A DNA stretch of 64,000 bases. Origin: an uncultured Paracoccaceae bacterium (lineage in GTDB: Bacteria; Pseudomonadota; Alphaproteobacteria; Rhodobacterales; Rhodobacteraceae). The stretch's first letter is position 1. Every line of letters begins with the position of its first letter. The DNA lies in assembly GCA_947489445.1 (NCBI GenBank), contig CANLDN010000008.1, forward strand, positions 140,614-204,613. Direction: 5' to 3'. The translations under genes were made by a program, and so were the position numbers. Shown here piece by piece: positions 1 through 7,777 of the stretch. Under the pieces are notes generated by a model that saw nothing but the letters and a program-made list of their open reading frames with translations, had not been told where the DNA came from and made no database searches.

Positions 1-2475
1 GTAGGGTTTTGCTGGAATACGCCTTGGTCCCAAGGCAACAAGCCGAGGTCGCATCGCGTCCACAAGTGCCAATGGATATTGCCCCTGCCCAAAATCACCA
101 CAGCCGGACATTTTCAACCTGATGGCCCCAGCCTTGATCTGTGACCGACTTTTGGGCAATTTGGTCGATACCCGGCCAACGGCCGCGATACTGCTGCCTT
201 GCACCGTTCCGTTCAGATGCCACGCGGGCGCAAGTGTTCGATCATAAGGTGCCATTTCGATCAATGGGCGCGGCTCGTCCAGGATCGGCTTCCATCCGTC
301 GCCTGACAAATAATCAGCAGTCACCAATGGTTCGGGTATTTTGGTCTGTGCGGGGTAATGCGCGTAGTGCGTTGCAAACCCACCGGGTTGGTCGGGCAAG
401 TCTGTCCAGGTTATATCAAGCCGCACATCCGTGACGGGTTTTTGTGCCATCTCGGGCGAGGCGATGGTGAACGTTGCGCCTTCGGTCGGGCGCACGCCAA
501 ATGGCATGAAAGACTGATCAGGCGCGACCGCACCATCATCACTGAAGCCTGCGATATTGCGCAGGCCATCAACTTTGACGGTCGTTGCAATTTTTTCCAA
601 AGTGTATCGTTCAAAGAAGCTGATAGGGCAGACCCGTGCCTTTTGGTCCCATCGCAGGCGCAAGGTCGGGACATCAGAACCCGCCGCATCGGACGCCATG
701 ATGGGCGGCATGTCTTTGTTGTAAATCAGACGGATGATAAAACCAGCCTGGCCTGTCCCGATGGGCCGCAGTGCCGTCACCTCAGCGGGGAGCGGACCAT
801 CTGCGCCGGATAAGCGTACATCGAAAGCGTCGCCCAATAACTTTTCGAACATATCGGCAGGTGTGTAGATGAATGCGCCATTTTCGCGTGCAAAAGCCTC
901 TACGATCTTGCCCGCATCATCGGTAAATGCTGCCCCATGACGTTGACCCGTTAGCTGGGCTTGGCAAGCAATGATGCGGTTTTCCAGTTTTTCCCAATAT
1001 GGTCCGGTCGGCCAGGGGTGGTTTTCCACCAACGCCAGCGTCACGATGCGTCCTAACAACAGGCGCAGCGGTGCGACGTCCAAAATTTTGCCTGCAATGA
1101 CCTCGTAAATCAAATCCATCGATGGGGCGCAGCCCCGTTCGAGCGCGGTGCGTTGCACATCCTTGACCAGAATCTCGACACCGGTGTTGAGGTTTTGAAA
1201 ACCCAGTGCGTGGATCAGCTCCGGATCGGAGCGCAATTCCAGTGCGACGTCGGGATCGGGTCCTTTGATCGGATCGCGTGGTTCGGTCGGTGTGGCAGCG
1301 GGCAGGTCCGTGGCCCTTGTCATGTGCAGCGCAACGTCGATTTGGCGCTGTCCCTCGGCCAGTTGGAACATGTTGGAGGCGATATCCAATCCCATCTCAA
1401 CATCTGGGGCGGAGGGAGCGACAAAGACGCTGCGGTTCAGCGGTTGCGCTGCGGCGGGCTCAAACCCGGCCCGCACGCCAGTAATCGCCCCCAACGTGGA
1501 AAAAAGCGAGATTTGCGGATCCGTGTCATAAGTCAGGGCTGCGGTTGCGGTGACCTTCGCGGGCGTGACGGGCACGTCCACCTCGGTTTCGAACCGGATT
1601 TTGGCGCCAGTGGCGAGGCGTGCCATCATGCCCGTGCCTTTGGGGAGCAGTTTGGGTACAGCACCAGAGGGCAGATGGAGCAACGCGCGTTCGGCTGTAG
1701 CCCCCTTTGGTTTTTGCCCAATAATATCAGCGTAGTAAAAGTCGGTATGGCGATGGGTGAAGCGGTTTAGGTGTGTATCCACCACCCTTGCCGCCGCAAG
1801 CTCTGCGAACAAAAGACCCGTCGCAGGTTCAATTTTGCCTGACTTGATCCGCGCATCAAAGGCAATTTGAGCAGCCTCTTTTAGCGATGAAATTGCGTGT
1901 ACCAACTGCCGATGCGCTGCGCTGAGGCCGGCGCGGATCGCGCGGGCCTGCCTCAATGCATCATCGTTGCCGCGCGGGATAAAGCCTTTGCTTTGCACAA
2001 CGCCGATCAGCTTTGGCACGGAGGCCGCAGCCAGATCGCGGGCCCGGCTTGTGAGCCCCATTTGTTGATCCAGTGCCTTAAGGACATCGCTGAATGCGTC
2101 TGGCAATTGCGCCCTGATCCGTTTCAACCAATCATGCACAATGGTAGCCAGTTGGATGATTTCAGTCGCCGCAGCCTTTGGTCCTTGTTCTTGCGCCAGA
2201 TCGAAGCGCTGCAGTTCATCGTCAAGCCGGAAGGCGAGGATCTGGGCGACGACCAAGGCCGGTTCGTTGCGCAACATGTCGTTCCATGGTGCGGGTGCCG
2301 TATCGGCCAAACGGACCACGCTGTCAGCAAACAGGTCTGGCCTGATATGTGGTGTGCTGCGCTTTAGCGGGGCAGGCAGACGTGCATCTGCGCGGGATTC
2401 GGGCGTGACGCTGATATCGGACCAATTCTGTGACAATGCGGAACTTTCGCTGATTGTTGTGAATGGGAAAACCAA
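1..2475 (-). CDS. Afp11-like large baseplate protein of the left eCIS (3' end cut by window edge)
   Basis: An open frame of 825 codons runs without a stop to the left edge, so the C-terminus is missing. It follows the lipoprotein gene of the left eCIS operon after about 30 bases. The visible part has a helical N-terminal region and a middle segment (about residues 360-410) with the pattern VFVAPSAPDVEMGLDIAS followed by LAEGQRQIDVAL, which resembles the large Afp11/Pvc11-type baseplate proteins where an EGxRxIxL strand motif recurs. The role would be a wedge component linking the hub to the sheath. There is no ATG near the N-terminus: the frame opens just after a stop at 2482-2484, so the start is probably TTG at 2475 or TTG at 2436. 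The family call rests on context and partial motifs. Confidence 0.6.
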   Translation of the reverse strand, partial: MVFPFTTISESSALSQNWSDISVTPESRADARLPAPLKRSTPHIRPDLFADSVVRLADTAPAPWNDMLRNEPALVVAQILAFRLDDELQRFDLAQEQGPKAAATEIIQLATIVHDWLKRIRAQLPDAFSDVLKALDQQMGLTSRARDLAAASVPKLIGVVQSKGFIPRGNDDALRQARAIRAGLSAAHRQLVHAISSLKEAAQIAFDARIKSGKIEPATGLLFAELAAARVVDTHLNRFTHRHTDFYYADIIGQKPKGATAERALLHLPSGAVPKLLPKGTGMMARLATGAKIRFETEVDVPVTPAKVTATAALTYDTDPQISLFSTLGAITGVRAGFEPAAAQPLNRSVFVAPSAPDVEMGLDIASNMFQLAEGQRQIDVALHMTRATDLPAATPTEPRDPIKGPDPDVALELRSDPELIHALGFQNLNTGVEILVKDVQRTALERGCAPSMDLIYEVIAGKILDVAPLRLLLGRIVTLALVENHPWPTGPYWEKLENRIIACQAQLTGQRHGAAFTDDAGKIVEAFARENGAFIYTPADMFEKLLGDAFDVRLSGADGPLPAEVTALRPIGTGQAGFIIRLIYNKDMPPIMASDAAGSDVPTLRLRWDQKARVCPISFFERYTLEKIATTVKVDGLRNIAGFSDDGAVAPDQSFMPFGVRPTEGATFTIASPEMAQKPVTDVRLDITWTDLPDQPGGFATHYAHYPAQTKIPEPLVTADYLSGDGWKPILDEPRPLIEMAPYDRTLAPAWHLNGTVQGSSIAAVGRVSTKLPKSRSQIKAGAIRLKMSGCGDFGQGQYPLALVDAMRPRLVALGPRRIPAKPY

Positions 2476-2505
2476 AACTAATTAAGGGCTTGGCTGCTGT
2501 GTTGA

Positions 2506-3435
2506 TTAAGGTGGCTCGCGCGATAGAAAGACGCCGGTCAGGCTGATCGCATCGCCTTGGATGGCGAAAACGCCGCCGACTTGCGATGGTCCGCTGGTGG
2601 TTTCGCTTGTGACGAACTGACTGGATTCAAGCACAAGTGTCCCTGCTGTGGGGTCTGCGTCGGGGCCAAGTGTCGGAATGCGCGCCCCATCTGCGTCGAT
2701 CAGGCTGACGATCCCTTGGCCGCTGCTGACGATTCTTGCGCCGCAAAGCCCCAGCTGCGTCCAGCGCAGACCGGCGAAGGGCAGCGCGGTCCCCTCGGTT
2801 ACGGTAAAACCGCCAGCGACCATTGATGCGCGGCCTGAACCATAGCCGACCTGCATCGTGAAATCGCCCGCAGCTTCGGTTATCGTGATTGTGCCGTCGT
2901 CAGATACGGATGTGTAAGTCACCAGCACCGATCCTGAACGAAAGGCCTGGCCCAACAGCGGAATATCATCCTGGACCGGCGGGATGCCAACGACCAAGGG
3001 GCCGCTGAAATCAACGCCACCTGCGCGGTAGCTGAGTTCATAGGCCAGCGGCAATGTCTTTTGGGTGTTCAGCGCGCTGATCGGGGTTGCTGAGGATTGC
3101 CGCCGACCGCTGAGCGTCCCGGTTGCGTCGGCACCCAGCGCGCGGATCTTGCTGTCATCAATCGTCAGGTTGCGGGGTAACGGTGCTGTGCTGGGTTTGG
3201 CGCGTCCGGTCACGGGAAATGTGGTGCCGCCAAGCGAGCCCTTGACAATCTGGAGATAAGCACCGGTCATCCGCCGGGCCTCAAACCTGTCAACGTCGCA
3301 GGGCAAGTCGGGGCCAAGTCCGATAACCTCGGCCGGGGTGGTCGCGCGTAGGGCATCGATGGTGTCTTGTACCGCGCCGCATCCGCTGGCGGCGACGGTA
3401 GCAAATGAGACTGCGAATACACAGAGGCGGGCCAT
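2506..3435 (-). CDS. predicted lipoprotein embedded in the eCIS operon
   Basis: This encodes 309 residues with a short hydrophobic signal peptide ending in AASGC, so Cys19 is the likely lipidated residue after signal peptidase II cleavage. The mature protein is rich in Gly, Ser, Thr and Val in alternating patterns, which suggests an all-beta fold. The last segment (VGGVFAIQGDAISLTGVF) is faintly reminiscent of the TbpB-type outer-membrane lipoprotein barrel, but I do not recognise a family. It starts three bases after the stop of the gp25 gene and ends just before the Afp11-like gene, so it is part of the same operon. A Sec-exported lipoprotein is not a normal eCIS structural part. It could be a cell-envelope anchor, an immunity or protection factor, or an accessory surface protein. 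Confidence 0.8.
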   Translation of the reverse strand: MARLCVFAVSFATVAASGCGAVQDTIDALRATTPAEVIGLGPDLPCDVDRFEARRMTGAYLQIVKGSLGGTTFPVTGRAKPSTAPLPRNLTIDDSKIRALGADATGTLSGRRQSSATPISALNTQKTLPLAYELSYRAGGVDFSGPLVVGIPPVQDDIPLLGQAFRSGSVLVTYTSVSDDGTITITEAAGDFTMQVGYGSGRASMVAGGFTVTEGTALPFAGLRWTQLGLCGARIVSSGQGIVSLIDADGARIPTLGPDADPTAGTLVLESSQFVTSETTSGPSQVGGVFAIQGDAISLTGVFLSREPP

Positions 3436-3438
3436 GAT

Positions 3439-3876
3439 CTACCCCTGTGTCACAGGAACGTCTGCAAGCAGCGTTCCTTCCTGGATGTAGAAGGGGAAGA
3501 CGACATTGCTGCGCGCATTCGTTTGGCGGACGGTATAGACAAGATCAATCAGCAGGCGGCCCTCTTCGGCCTCAGCGATGTGGACCCTGATGTCCTCCAA
3601 TGTGATGCGCGCTTCGAAGAACAGGATCGCCTGAGAGATTGCCGCTTCCATCTTGCGCATGGTTGGTGCGTTCATCGGTTCAAACAGGTAGTCGTGGATG
3701 CGGCAGCCAAAGGTCGGATGCATGACCCGTTCTCCGGGTCTTGTTTCAAATAAAATGCGCAAAGATTGCTGGATGTCTTCATCGGCAGTTACGAGTGCCG
3801 CTGCACCGGTAAACGGATCAAAGCTGGGTGGAAAAGCCCAGCCGCGTCCTAAAAAGCCCGGATCGTCGCGCGCCAT
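3439..3876 (-). CDS. gp25-like baseplate wedge protein (Afp9-like)
   Basis: This 145-residue protein has the gp25/GPW lysozyme-like baseplate fold. Motifs visible are DEDIQQSLRILFETRPGERV near residues 32-52, followed by MHPTFGCRIHDYLFEP and a C-terminal beta region. In contractile systems gp25 is the wedge protein that templates the first sheath ring around the baseplate. It lies between the PAAR and lipoprotein genes with 3-base gaps on both sides, which fits translation from one messenger. A second gp25 homologue occurs in the right locus, one of the reasons for calling two systems. Confidence 0.92.
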   Translation of the reverse strand: MARDDPGFLGRGWAFPPSFDPFTGAAALVTADEDIQQSLRILFETRPGERVMHPTFGCRIHDYLFEPMNAPTMRKMEAAISQAILFFEARITLEDIRVHIAEAEEGRLLIDLVYTVRQTNARSNVVFPFYIQEGTLLADVPVTQG

Positions 3877-3879
3877 TTT

Positions 3880-4170
3880 TCAATCCCCGATGATCACGGT
3901 TGGAGCCCCGGTGACGATGCTGCCCCCATGTGCCGTGGTGTCCCCCATGCGTGCCGCTGGTGCGCCGCCGATCATGACCGTGCCCGACCCCTTTGAAATA
4001 GAGGCGGTGGGCCCAACACAGACACAATTGTCGCCGGCGACAGCCGCAGGTAGGCCCACGATCAGAACCGTCGCTTCGCCGGGGCCAACAATCGGGCCGC
4101 CCACATGCGGGACGGGTCCGTTTGCAGCCGGGCAGGTGTGCATATCGGTCAGGCGTGCGGCAGGTGGCAT
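3880..4170 (-). CDS. PAAR-domain spike tip protein (Afp10-like)
   Basis: This 96-residue protein is a complete PAAR domain. It opens MPPAARLTDMHTCP and repeats the Gly- and Pro-rich units PHVGGPIVGPGEATVLIVG, PAAVAGDNCVCVGP, GGAPAARMGDTTAHGG. The His and Cys residues are placed as in PAAR metal-binding tips. The protein caps the trimeric spike made by the preceding gene and sharpens it for membrane piercing. There is no C-terminal extension, so it does not itself carry a fused effector. It sits directly after the Afp8-like spike gene, as expected in Afp/PVC clusters. Confidence 0.93.
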   Translation of the reverse strand: MPPAARLTDMHTCPAANGPVPHVGGPIVGPGEATVLIVGLPAAVAGDNCVCVGPTASISKGSGTVMIGGAPAARMGDTTAHGGSIVTGAPTVIIGD

Positions 4171-4183
4171 TGTGCAATCCTTT

Positions 4184-5962
4184 TTAGTTGATCATCACGA
4201 TCGAGCCTTCGACCGTGGTTTGCCCTGAAGAGCTGAAGCTGGCGCTGGCGCTGCCTTCGGCGCTGAGTTCGACATCTGCCGTGGCGCTGACATTCATTCC
4301 GCTGATTTCCACATCCAGATCGCTGGCGATGGTGATGTTCTGGGTGGCCGTGATATCGAGCGTGCCTTGGGCGGCGATTTCCATGCCGCTATCGCTCATG
4401 GTGATTGTGTTTCCGGTCACGTCCGTCAGGGTGATTGTGCCGCCGTCATCATCAATGACAATAGACTGACCGGCGGGGGTTTCCGCCGTCAGGATCACCT
4501 GATCATCGTCAAATGTGATGTGAATGCCGGATTTGGTGGTGATGGTCTTCAGTTCGTTTTCTTCGGTGGCATCATTGGTGCGGGCCAGGTTGCCGCTGTG
4601 TAGCGACCCAAGGATCACGGGCGCGCCCGGATCAGCGGAGAGGAACCCCACGATCACCTCGTCGCCCGTTTCAGGAAGAAACTGGATGCCGGCCCCGTCA
4701 CTGGCATAGGGCTGCGCGTAGCGTGCCCATAGTTCTGCAGGTGTGTCGCCCATCAGTGGCACGCTAATTTGTATCATCGTCTCGTCGGCCATCGGATTGG
4801 TGCCGCCGCCATCGACGATGGCCAGAACTGTGGCCACATGCAGCCCTTGGACCGGTGTCGATAGGCTGCCAGCGCCTGGCGCAGCTAGACCAAAACTGTC
4901 AGATCGCCAGCCTGCGGGTAGCCCCAAACGCGCGGTGGTGGTCCAGACACCCGCGGCGATGTCGTGGCTGATCCCCGAGACAAAAGCGGTGCCACCCAAT
5001 CGGTCGCCGACGCCGGTTAGTTTGACTGTGTCGCCCGGCTTGGCCAATGCAGAGCCTGGGTATTTGCAGGTGCCGCTGACTGCTGCCAAGGCGGGGCGCA
5101 GCGCGCGCGCCTTGGCCATGGAGGCAAGATCGACCTGGCCTGCAGCGTAAGGTGTGCTGGTACTGTTGACGCGGTCACCGGTGATGCCGGTCAGGTCCGT
5201 GAATGTGCTGTTGCCCCATTTTCCGCGATCGCTTGCATCCGCGGTTTCACTGGTCACAGCGGCCGAGGCTGGATCCCAACCGCTGACCTGCGTGCTGGCA
5301 AACAGGTTACCCGCGTCAACTTTGCTATCAAATTCAAGGATATCCAAACCCAAGCTCAATGTCATGACCGCCCCGGTTGACGGATCAGGTTCGGCGCTGC
5401 TGACGGTCCCGTCATCCACTGACAGGACCTGACCATTCCGGTCGGCCAGCATGCGGATAAAGTCCCAGTCGCTGCAATCATATTGGACCTGATCAGCAGG
5501 ATCGCCAGTGGTGGCCGTGATATCGGCGCTTAGGCCTACATCGCCAATGACCTGTTCCATCACATCTGAGTCGGTGGACTGCGTCATGCTCGTCGTGCGC
5601 CGAACCTCGGTCAGCTGGATAGCCTTGTCACGGCAGGTCAGTTCCAATTCACCCGTGCCGCTGGCGATACGTAATCGCGTGGCGGTGATGATCCCTTTGA
5701 ACAAGGTCTGTTCGGCGCCGCTGCCGAAGAAAGCGCCGACCTCAATGTCCGTCCCGATTTCGAAATCGGTGCCGTCGATCAGTGGGAATTCATTTTCTGC
5801 CGCCGAGCCATCAGCCAGTGTAACCGTGGCCTGCGGGATCCGGTTCAAATCTTGCCTGACGCGGATCGACTGCACGCCGATATCATCTGCAATGGCTGCG
5901 CCTGCGACCTTGACTGTGATCCCAAGGGGGCCATCGCTGTCATCTGTTGGGGAGGCTGCCAT
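4184..5962 (-). CDS. fused hub-spike protein (VgrG/Afp8-like)
   Basis: This 592-residue protein joins the phage gpD-like hub (about residues 15-350), a gp5/gpV OB-fold domain (about 370-460, with a WARYAQPYASDGAGIQFLPE stretch and the ending VILGSLHSG), and a C-terminal triple beta-helix spike (about 470-592) of short repeats such as IAAQGTLDITATQNITIASD. As a trimer it forms the central spike at the end of the tube. It follows the LysM hub gene after 5 bases and precedes PAAR. No enzymatic C-terminal extension is present. In the right locus the same functions are encoded by two separate genes. Confidence 0.93.
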   Translation of the reverse strand: MAASPTDDSDGPLGITVKVAGAAIADDIGVQSIRVRQDLNRIPQATVTLADGSAAENEFPLIDGTDFEIGTDIEVGAFFGSGAEQTLFKGIITATRLRIASGTGELELTCRDKAIQLTEVRRTTSMTQSTDSDVMEQVIGDVGLSADITATTGDPADQVQYDCSDWDFIRMLADRNGQVLSVDDGTVSSAEPDPSTGAVMTLSLGLDILEFDSKVDAGNLFASTQVSGWDPASAAVTSETADASDRGKWGNSTFTDLTGITGDRVNSTSTPYAAGQVDLASMAKARALRPALAAVSGTCKYPGSALAKPGDTVKLTGVGDRLGGTAFVSGISHDIAAGVWTTTARLGLPAGWRSDSFGLAAPGAGSLSTPVQGLHVATVLAIVDGGGTNPMADETMIQISVPLMGDTPAELWARYAQPYASDGAGIQFLPETGDEVIVGFLSADPGAPVILGSLHSGNLARTNDATEENELKTITTKSGIHITFDDDQVILTAETPAGQSIVIDDDGGTITLTDVTGNTITMSDSGMEIAAQGTLDITATQNITIASDLDVEISGMNVSATADVELSAEGSASASFSSSGQTTVEGSIVMIN

Positions 5963-5967
5963 TGTTG

Positions 5968-6654
5968 CTATCTCATTGGTGGGAAACGCAAAAGCGTATC
6001 CGGTGTCAGGTTGCGAAAGCTGTCGAGGTCATTGAACCGGGCGATTTCGAGGTATTTGGAGGCGTCTTTGTAAATCCGTTCACACAAGAGCGGCAGTGTG
6101 TCGCCTTTGCGGACCTGTACGATATGGGTGAGGTCAGGCGAGGTCTTCTTGGCCTCCAGCTCGACTTGTGCTTCGGTGAGCGCTTCGATGAAATCGAGTG
6201 ACATCTTGGCGCGCAGCGGCGCGCCATCGGGATCGAAAAGCGTGTAGTCGATGTCAAGTCCGGTCAGGCGCCCTTGATAGGCCTTCAGTTCATCGCCCCA
6301 ATCAATTTGGACCGCATCAGGTTCGTGACTGTCACCGGAATAGGCGTAAGCAATGCTGCGTAGTTTTTCGATTTGTTTTGAGACGGTTGTATCGACGGCG
6401 TCGGGTATGACGCCGGTGCCATCCAGGGTGAGCGAAAAGGACACTTTTTCCGGCTCGGAACCTGTGAATTTGGGCACCGGGGCGGATTTCCCAATCGCAC
6501 CGCCCTGACTGGGGCTGGTGCCGGAAAACTTGGTCGCGTATTTGCGCTTGAAGGACGATGGGTTGATCGTCGTCGTGAAAATATTGGCATCCCCGGATTT
6601 TGGCTTGATCTGAGTTTTGGACGTGTCGCAACGGGTGATTGTCAGTTTGGCCAT
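5968..6654 (-). CDS. LysM-containing tube-hub adaptor (Afp7-like)
   Basis: This 228-residue protein has an N-terminal CIS tube domain (FTTTINPSSFKRKYATKF, about residues 24-42) and a C-terminal LysM-like domain (about 175-228, starting HIVQVRKGDTLPLLCERIY and ending with LRFPP). It corresponds to Afp7, which bridges the tube to the spike hub, analogous to T4 gp53/gp54 adaptors. The start is taken as ATG at 6654, which overlaps the stop of the DUF5908 gene in a TGATG arrangement. A TTG one codon upstream is possible but less likely. Confidence 0.9.
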   Translation of the reverse strand: MAKLTITRCDTSKTQIKPKSGDANIFTTTINPSSFKRKYATKFSGTSPSQGGAIGKSAPVPKFTGSEPEKVSFSLTLDGTGVIPDAVDTTVSKQIEKLRSIAYAYSGDSHEPDAVQIDWGDELKAYQGRLTGLDIDYTLFDPDGAPLRAKMSLDFIEALTEAQVELEAKKTSPDLTHIVQVRKGDTLPLLCERIYKDASKYLEIARFNDLDSFRNLTPDTLLRFPPMR

Positions 6655-6836
6655 CAAAGCAGTCCTTCTTTGATACGTTGTTCACTGGCGACAATTTGCT
6701 GGGCCAGGGTGTCGCGGAATTCTCGCCGAAAACGGTCAATGATGGCCTCGATCTGATCTTCGCTAAGGCCTGCGTCCTCCCGGCGTGGTTGGCCAAAGGA
6801 TCCGCGTACCACAAGGCTACCAATCTCGATCGCCAT
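6654..6836 (-). CDS. DUF5908-like small eCIS protein
   Basis: This is a 60-residue acidic helical protein beginning MAIEIGSLVVRGSFG, with a predicted amphipathic helix rich in Glu, Arg and Gln in its second half. Small proteins that begin with this IEI-L-V-G pattern are found between the tube and LysM hub genes in many eCIS clusters and are classed as DUF5908; their function is not known. The gene starts one base after the stop of the second tube gene and overlaps the next start, so translation is likely coupled. Confidence 0.82.
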   Translation of the reverse strand: MAIEIGSLVVRGSFGQPRREDAGLSEDQIEAIIDRFRREFRDTLAQQIVASEQRIKEGLL

Positions 6837-6837
6837 G

Positions 6838-7293
6838 CTATATTTTCCTCGCTATGCTGAGGTAGCTGAGTTCGATGGTCTCAACCGCCAGTTCGTTTTT
6901 CATTGCGTCGAAATTGCCGACCGTCCATTTGACCGGGTAGGCGTTGGTCACAGCCCAAGATGCAACCGGCAGCCGCATGTCGTTGAGCAGTGAAATCACC
7001 AGATCGCGGGGTTCAATCGGGTCGGCAAATCCGTTTTCAAGCGTCGTTTTGCACCAATAGACAAGGCCACTTGCGATGGTCGTCATGGCGCGTTTGAGTT
7101 TCAGATTGGGGTGTTTGACCTGCTTGGGCAGGTTATGCACAAACCGGTTTTCGCCCCCTTCGTGCAGCGGTTCGGTCGCTATTTCAGTTTCCAAACCGCT
7201 GACTTCCTGAAACGCCATATCCGGGATTGGTGGGACCATTCCCCCGAAAACCACGTTAAAGTGAAACGCAGTGGGTGGCGTAAAAAGGTCCAT
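6838..7293 (-). CDS. inner tube protein, likely baseplate-proximal tube initiator (Afp5-like)
   Basis: This 151-residue protein belongs to the gp19-type tail tube family. It carries the hallmark MAFQEVSGLETE near residues 27-38, shared with the preceding gene (MAFQEVSGLDAE), and the C-terminal pattern ELAVETIELSY. It would form the inner tube, probably the specialised ring next to the hub because it is the second tube paralogue and lies next to the hub genes. It overlaps nothing and is separated by 2 bases from the first tube gene. The two tube proteins are clearly diverged, which argues for distinct positions in the tube rather than a recent duplication. Confidence 0.9.
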   Translation of the reverse strand: MDLFTPPTAFHFNVVFGGMVPPIPDMAFQEVSGLETEIATEPLHEGGENRFVHNLPKQVKHPNLKLKRAMTTIASGLVYWCKTTLENGFADPIEPRDLVISLLNDMRLPVASWAVTNAYPVKWTVGNFDAMKNELAVETIELSYLSIARKI

Positions 7294-7295
7294 GA

Positions 7296-7754
7296 TCAGG
7301 CGTTCTCGATCACGAACCCTTCATGCGCGATCTCAACACTTTCGACCGCAACTTCGTTGCCTTCTGCCTTCAGGTCGGTGCCGGTCACCTTGATCGGAAA
7401 GGCGTTTTGAACCTTCCAAACCATCGTTGGTGCCTGCGCTTCATCCAAAAGCGAGATCGTCAACGCCTTGCGGGTAATCGTGTTCATCTTGATCAGCGCG
7501 AACCAATCCCAGATAGCGTTGTCTTTGACAAACACGCCCTTTTTCATGGTGATATTGCTGTATTTCAGCATACCGGGCATTTTGATCTTGCTGAAAACGG
7601 GGTTGTTCCCGGCGCGGTATTCAAGCGCCTCGCTTTCTGCATCGAGCCCTGACACCTCCTGAAATGCCATTTCGGCATCGTCCCATTTTACTTGAAAATG
7701 AAACTTGGGAAGGGGCCAGATCGCCTGTGTTTGGACGGAACCATCGTCTGCCAT
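7296..7754 (-). CDS. major inner tube protein (Afp1-like)
   Basis: This is a 152-residue gp19-type tail tube protein. Its N-terminus (PLPKFHFQVKW), the MAFQEVSGLDAESEALEYRAG motif and the C-terminal EVAVESVEIAHEG are typical of the Afp1/Pvc1 tube subunit. Stacked hexamers of this protein form the payload-carrying tube that the sheath drives forward. The gene follows the sheath gene after a 23-base gap that contains an AAGGATTT ribosome-binding sequence, so it can be translated at high level as expected for a major structural subunit. Confidence 0.93.
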   Translation of the reverse strand: MADDGSVQTQAIWPLPKFHFQVKWDDAEMAFQEVSGLDAESEALEYRAGNNPVFSKIKMPGMLKYSNITMKKGVFVKDNAIWDWFALIKMNTITRKALTISLLDEAQAPTMVWKVQNAFPIKVTGTDLKAEGNEVAVESVEIAHEGFVIENA

Positions 7755-7777
7755 GGGTTAAATCCTTTCTAGAATTC

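Noticed and set aside
1153..2367. Long plus-strand open frames (205 and 156 codons)
   Set aside because: They are antisense to the continuous 825-codon Afp11-like minus-strand gene and have low-complexity, Cys/His/Arg-rich products typical of shadow frames.
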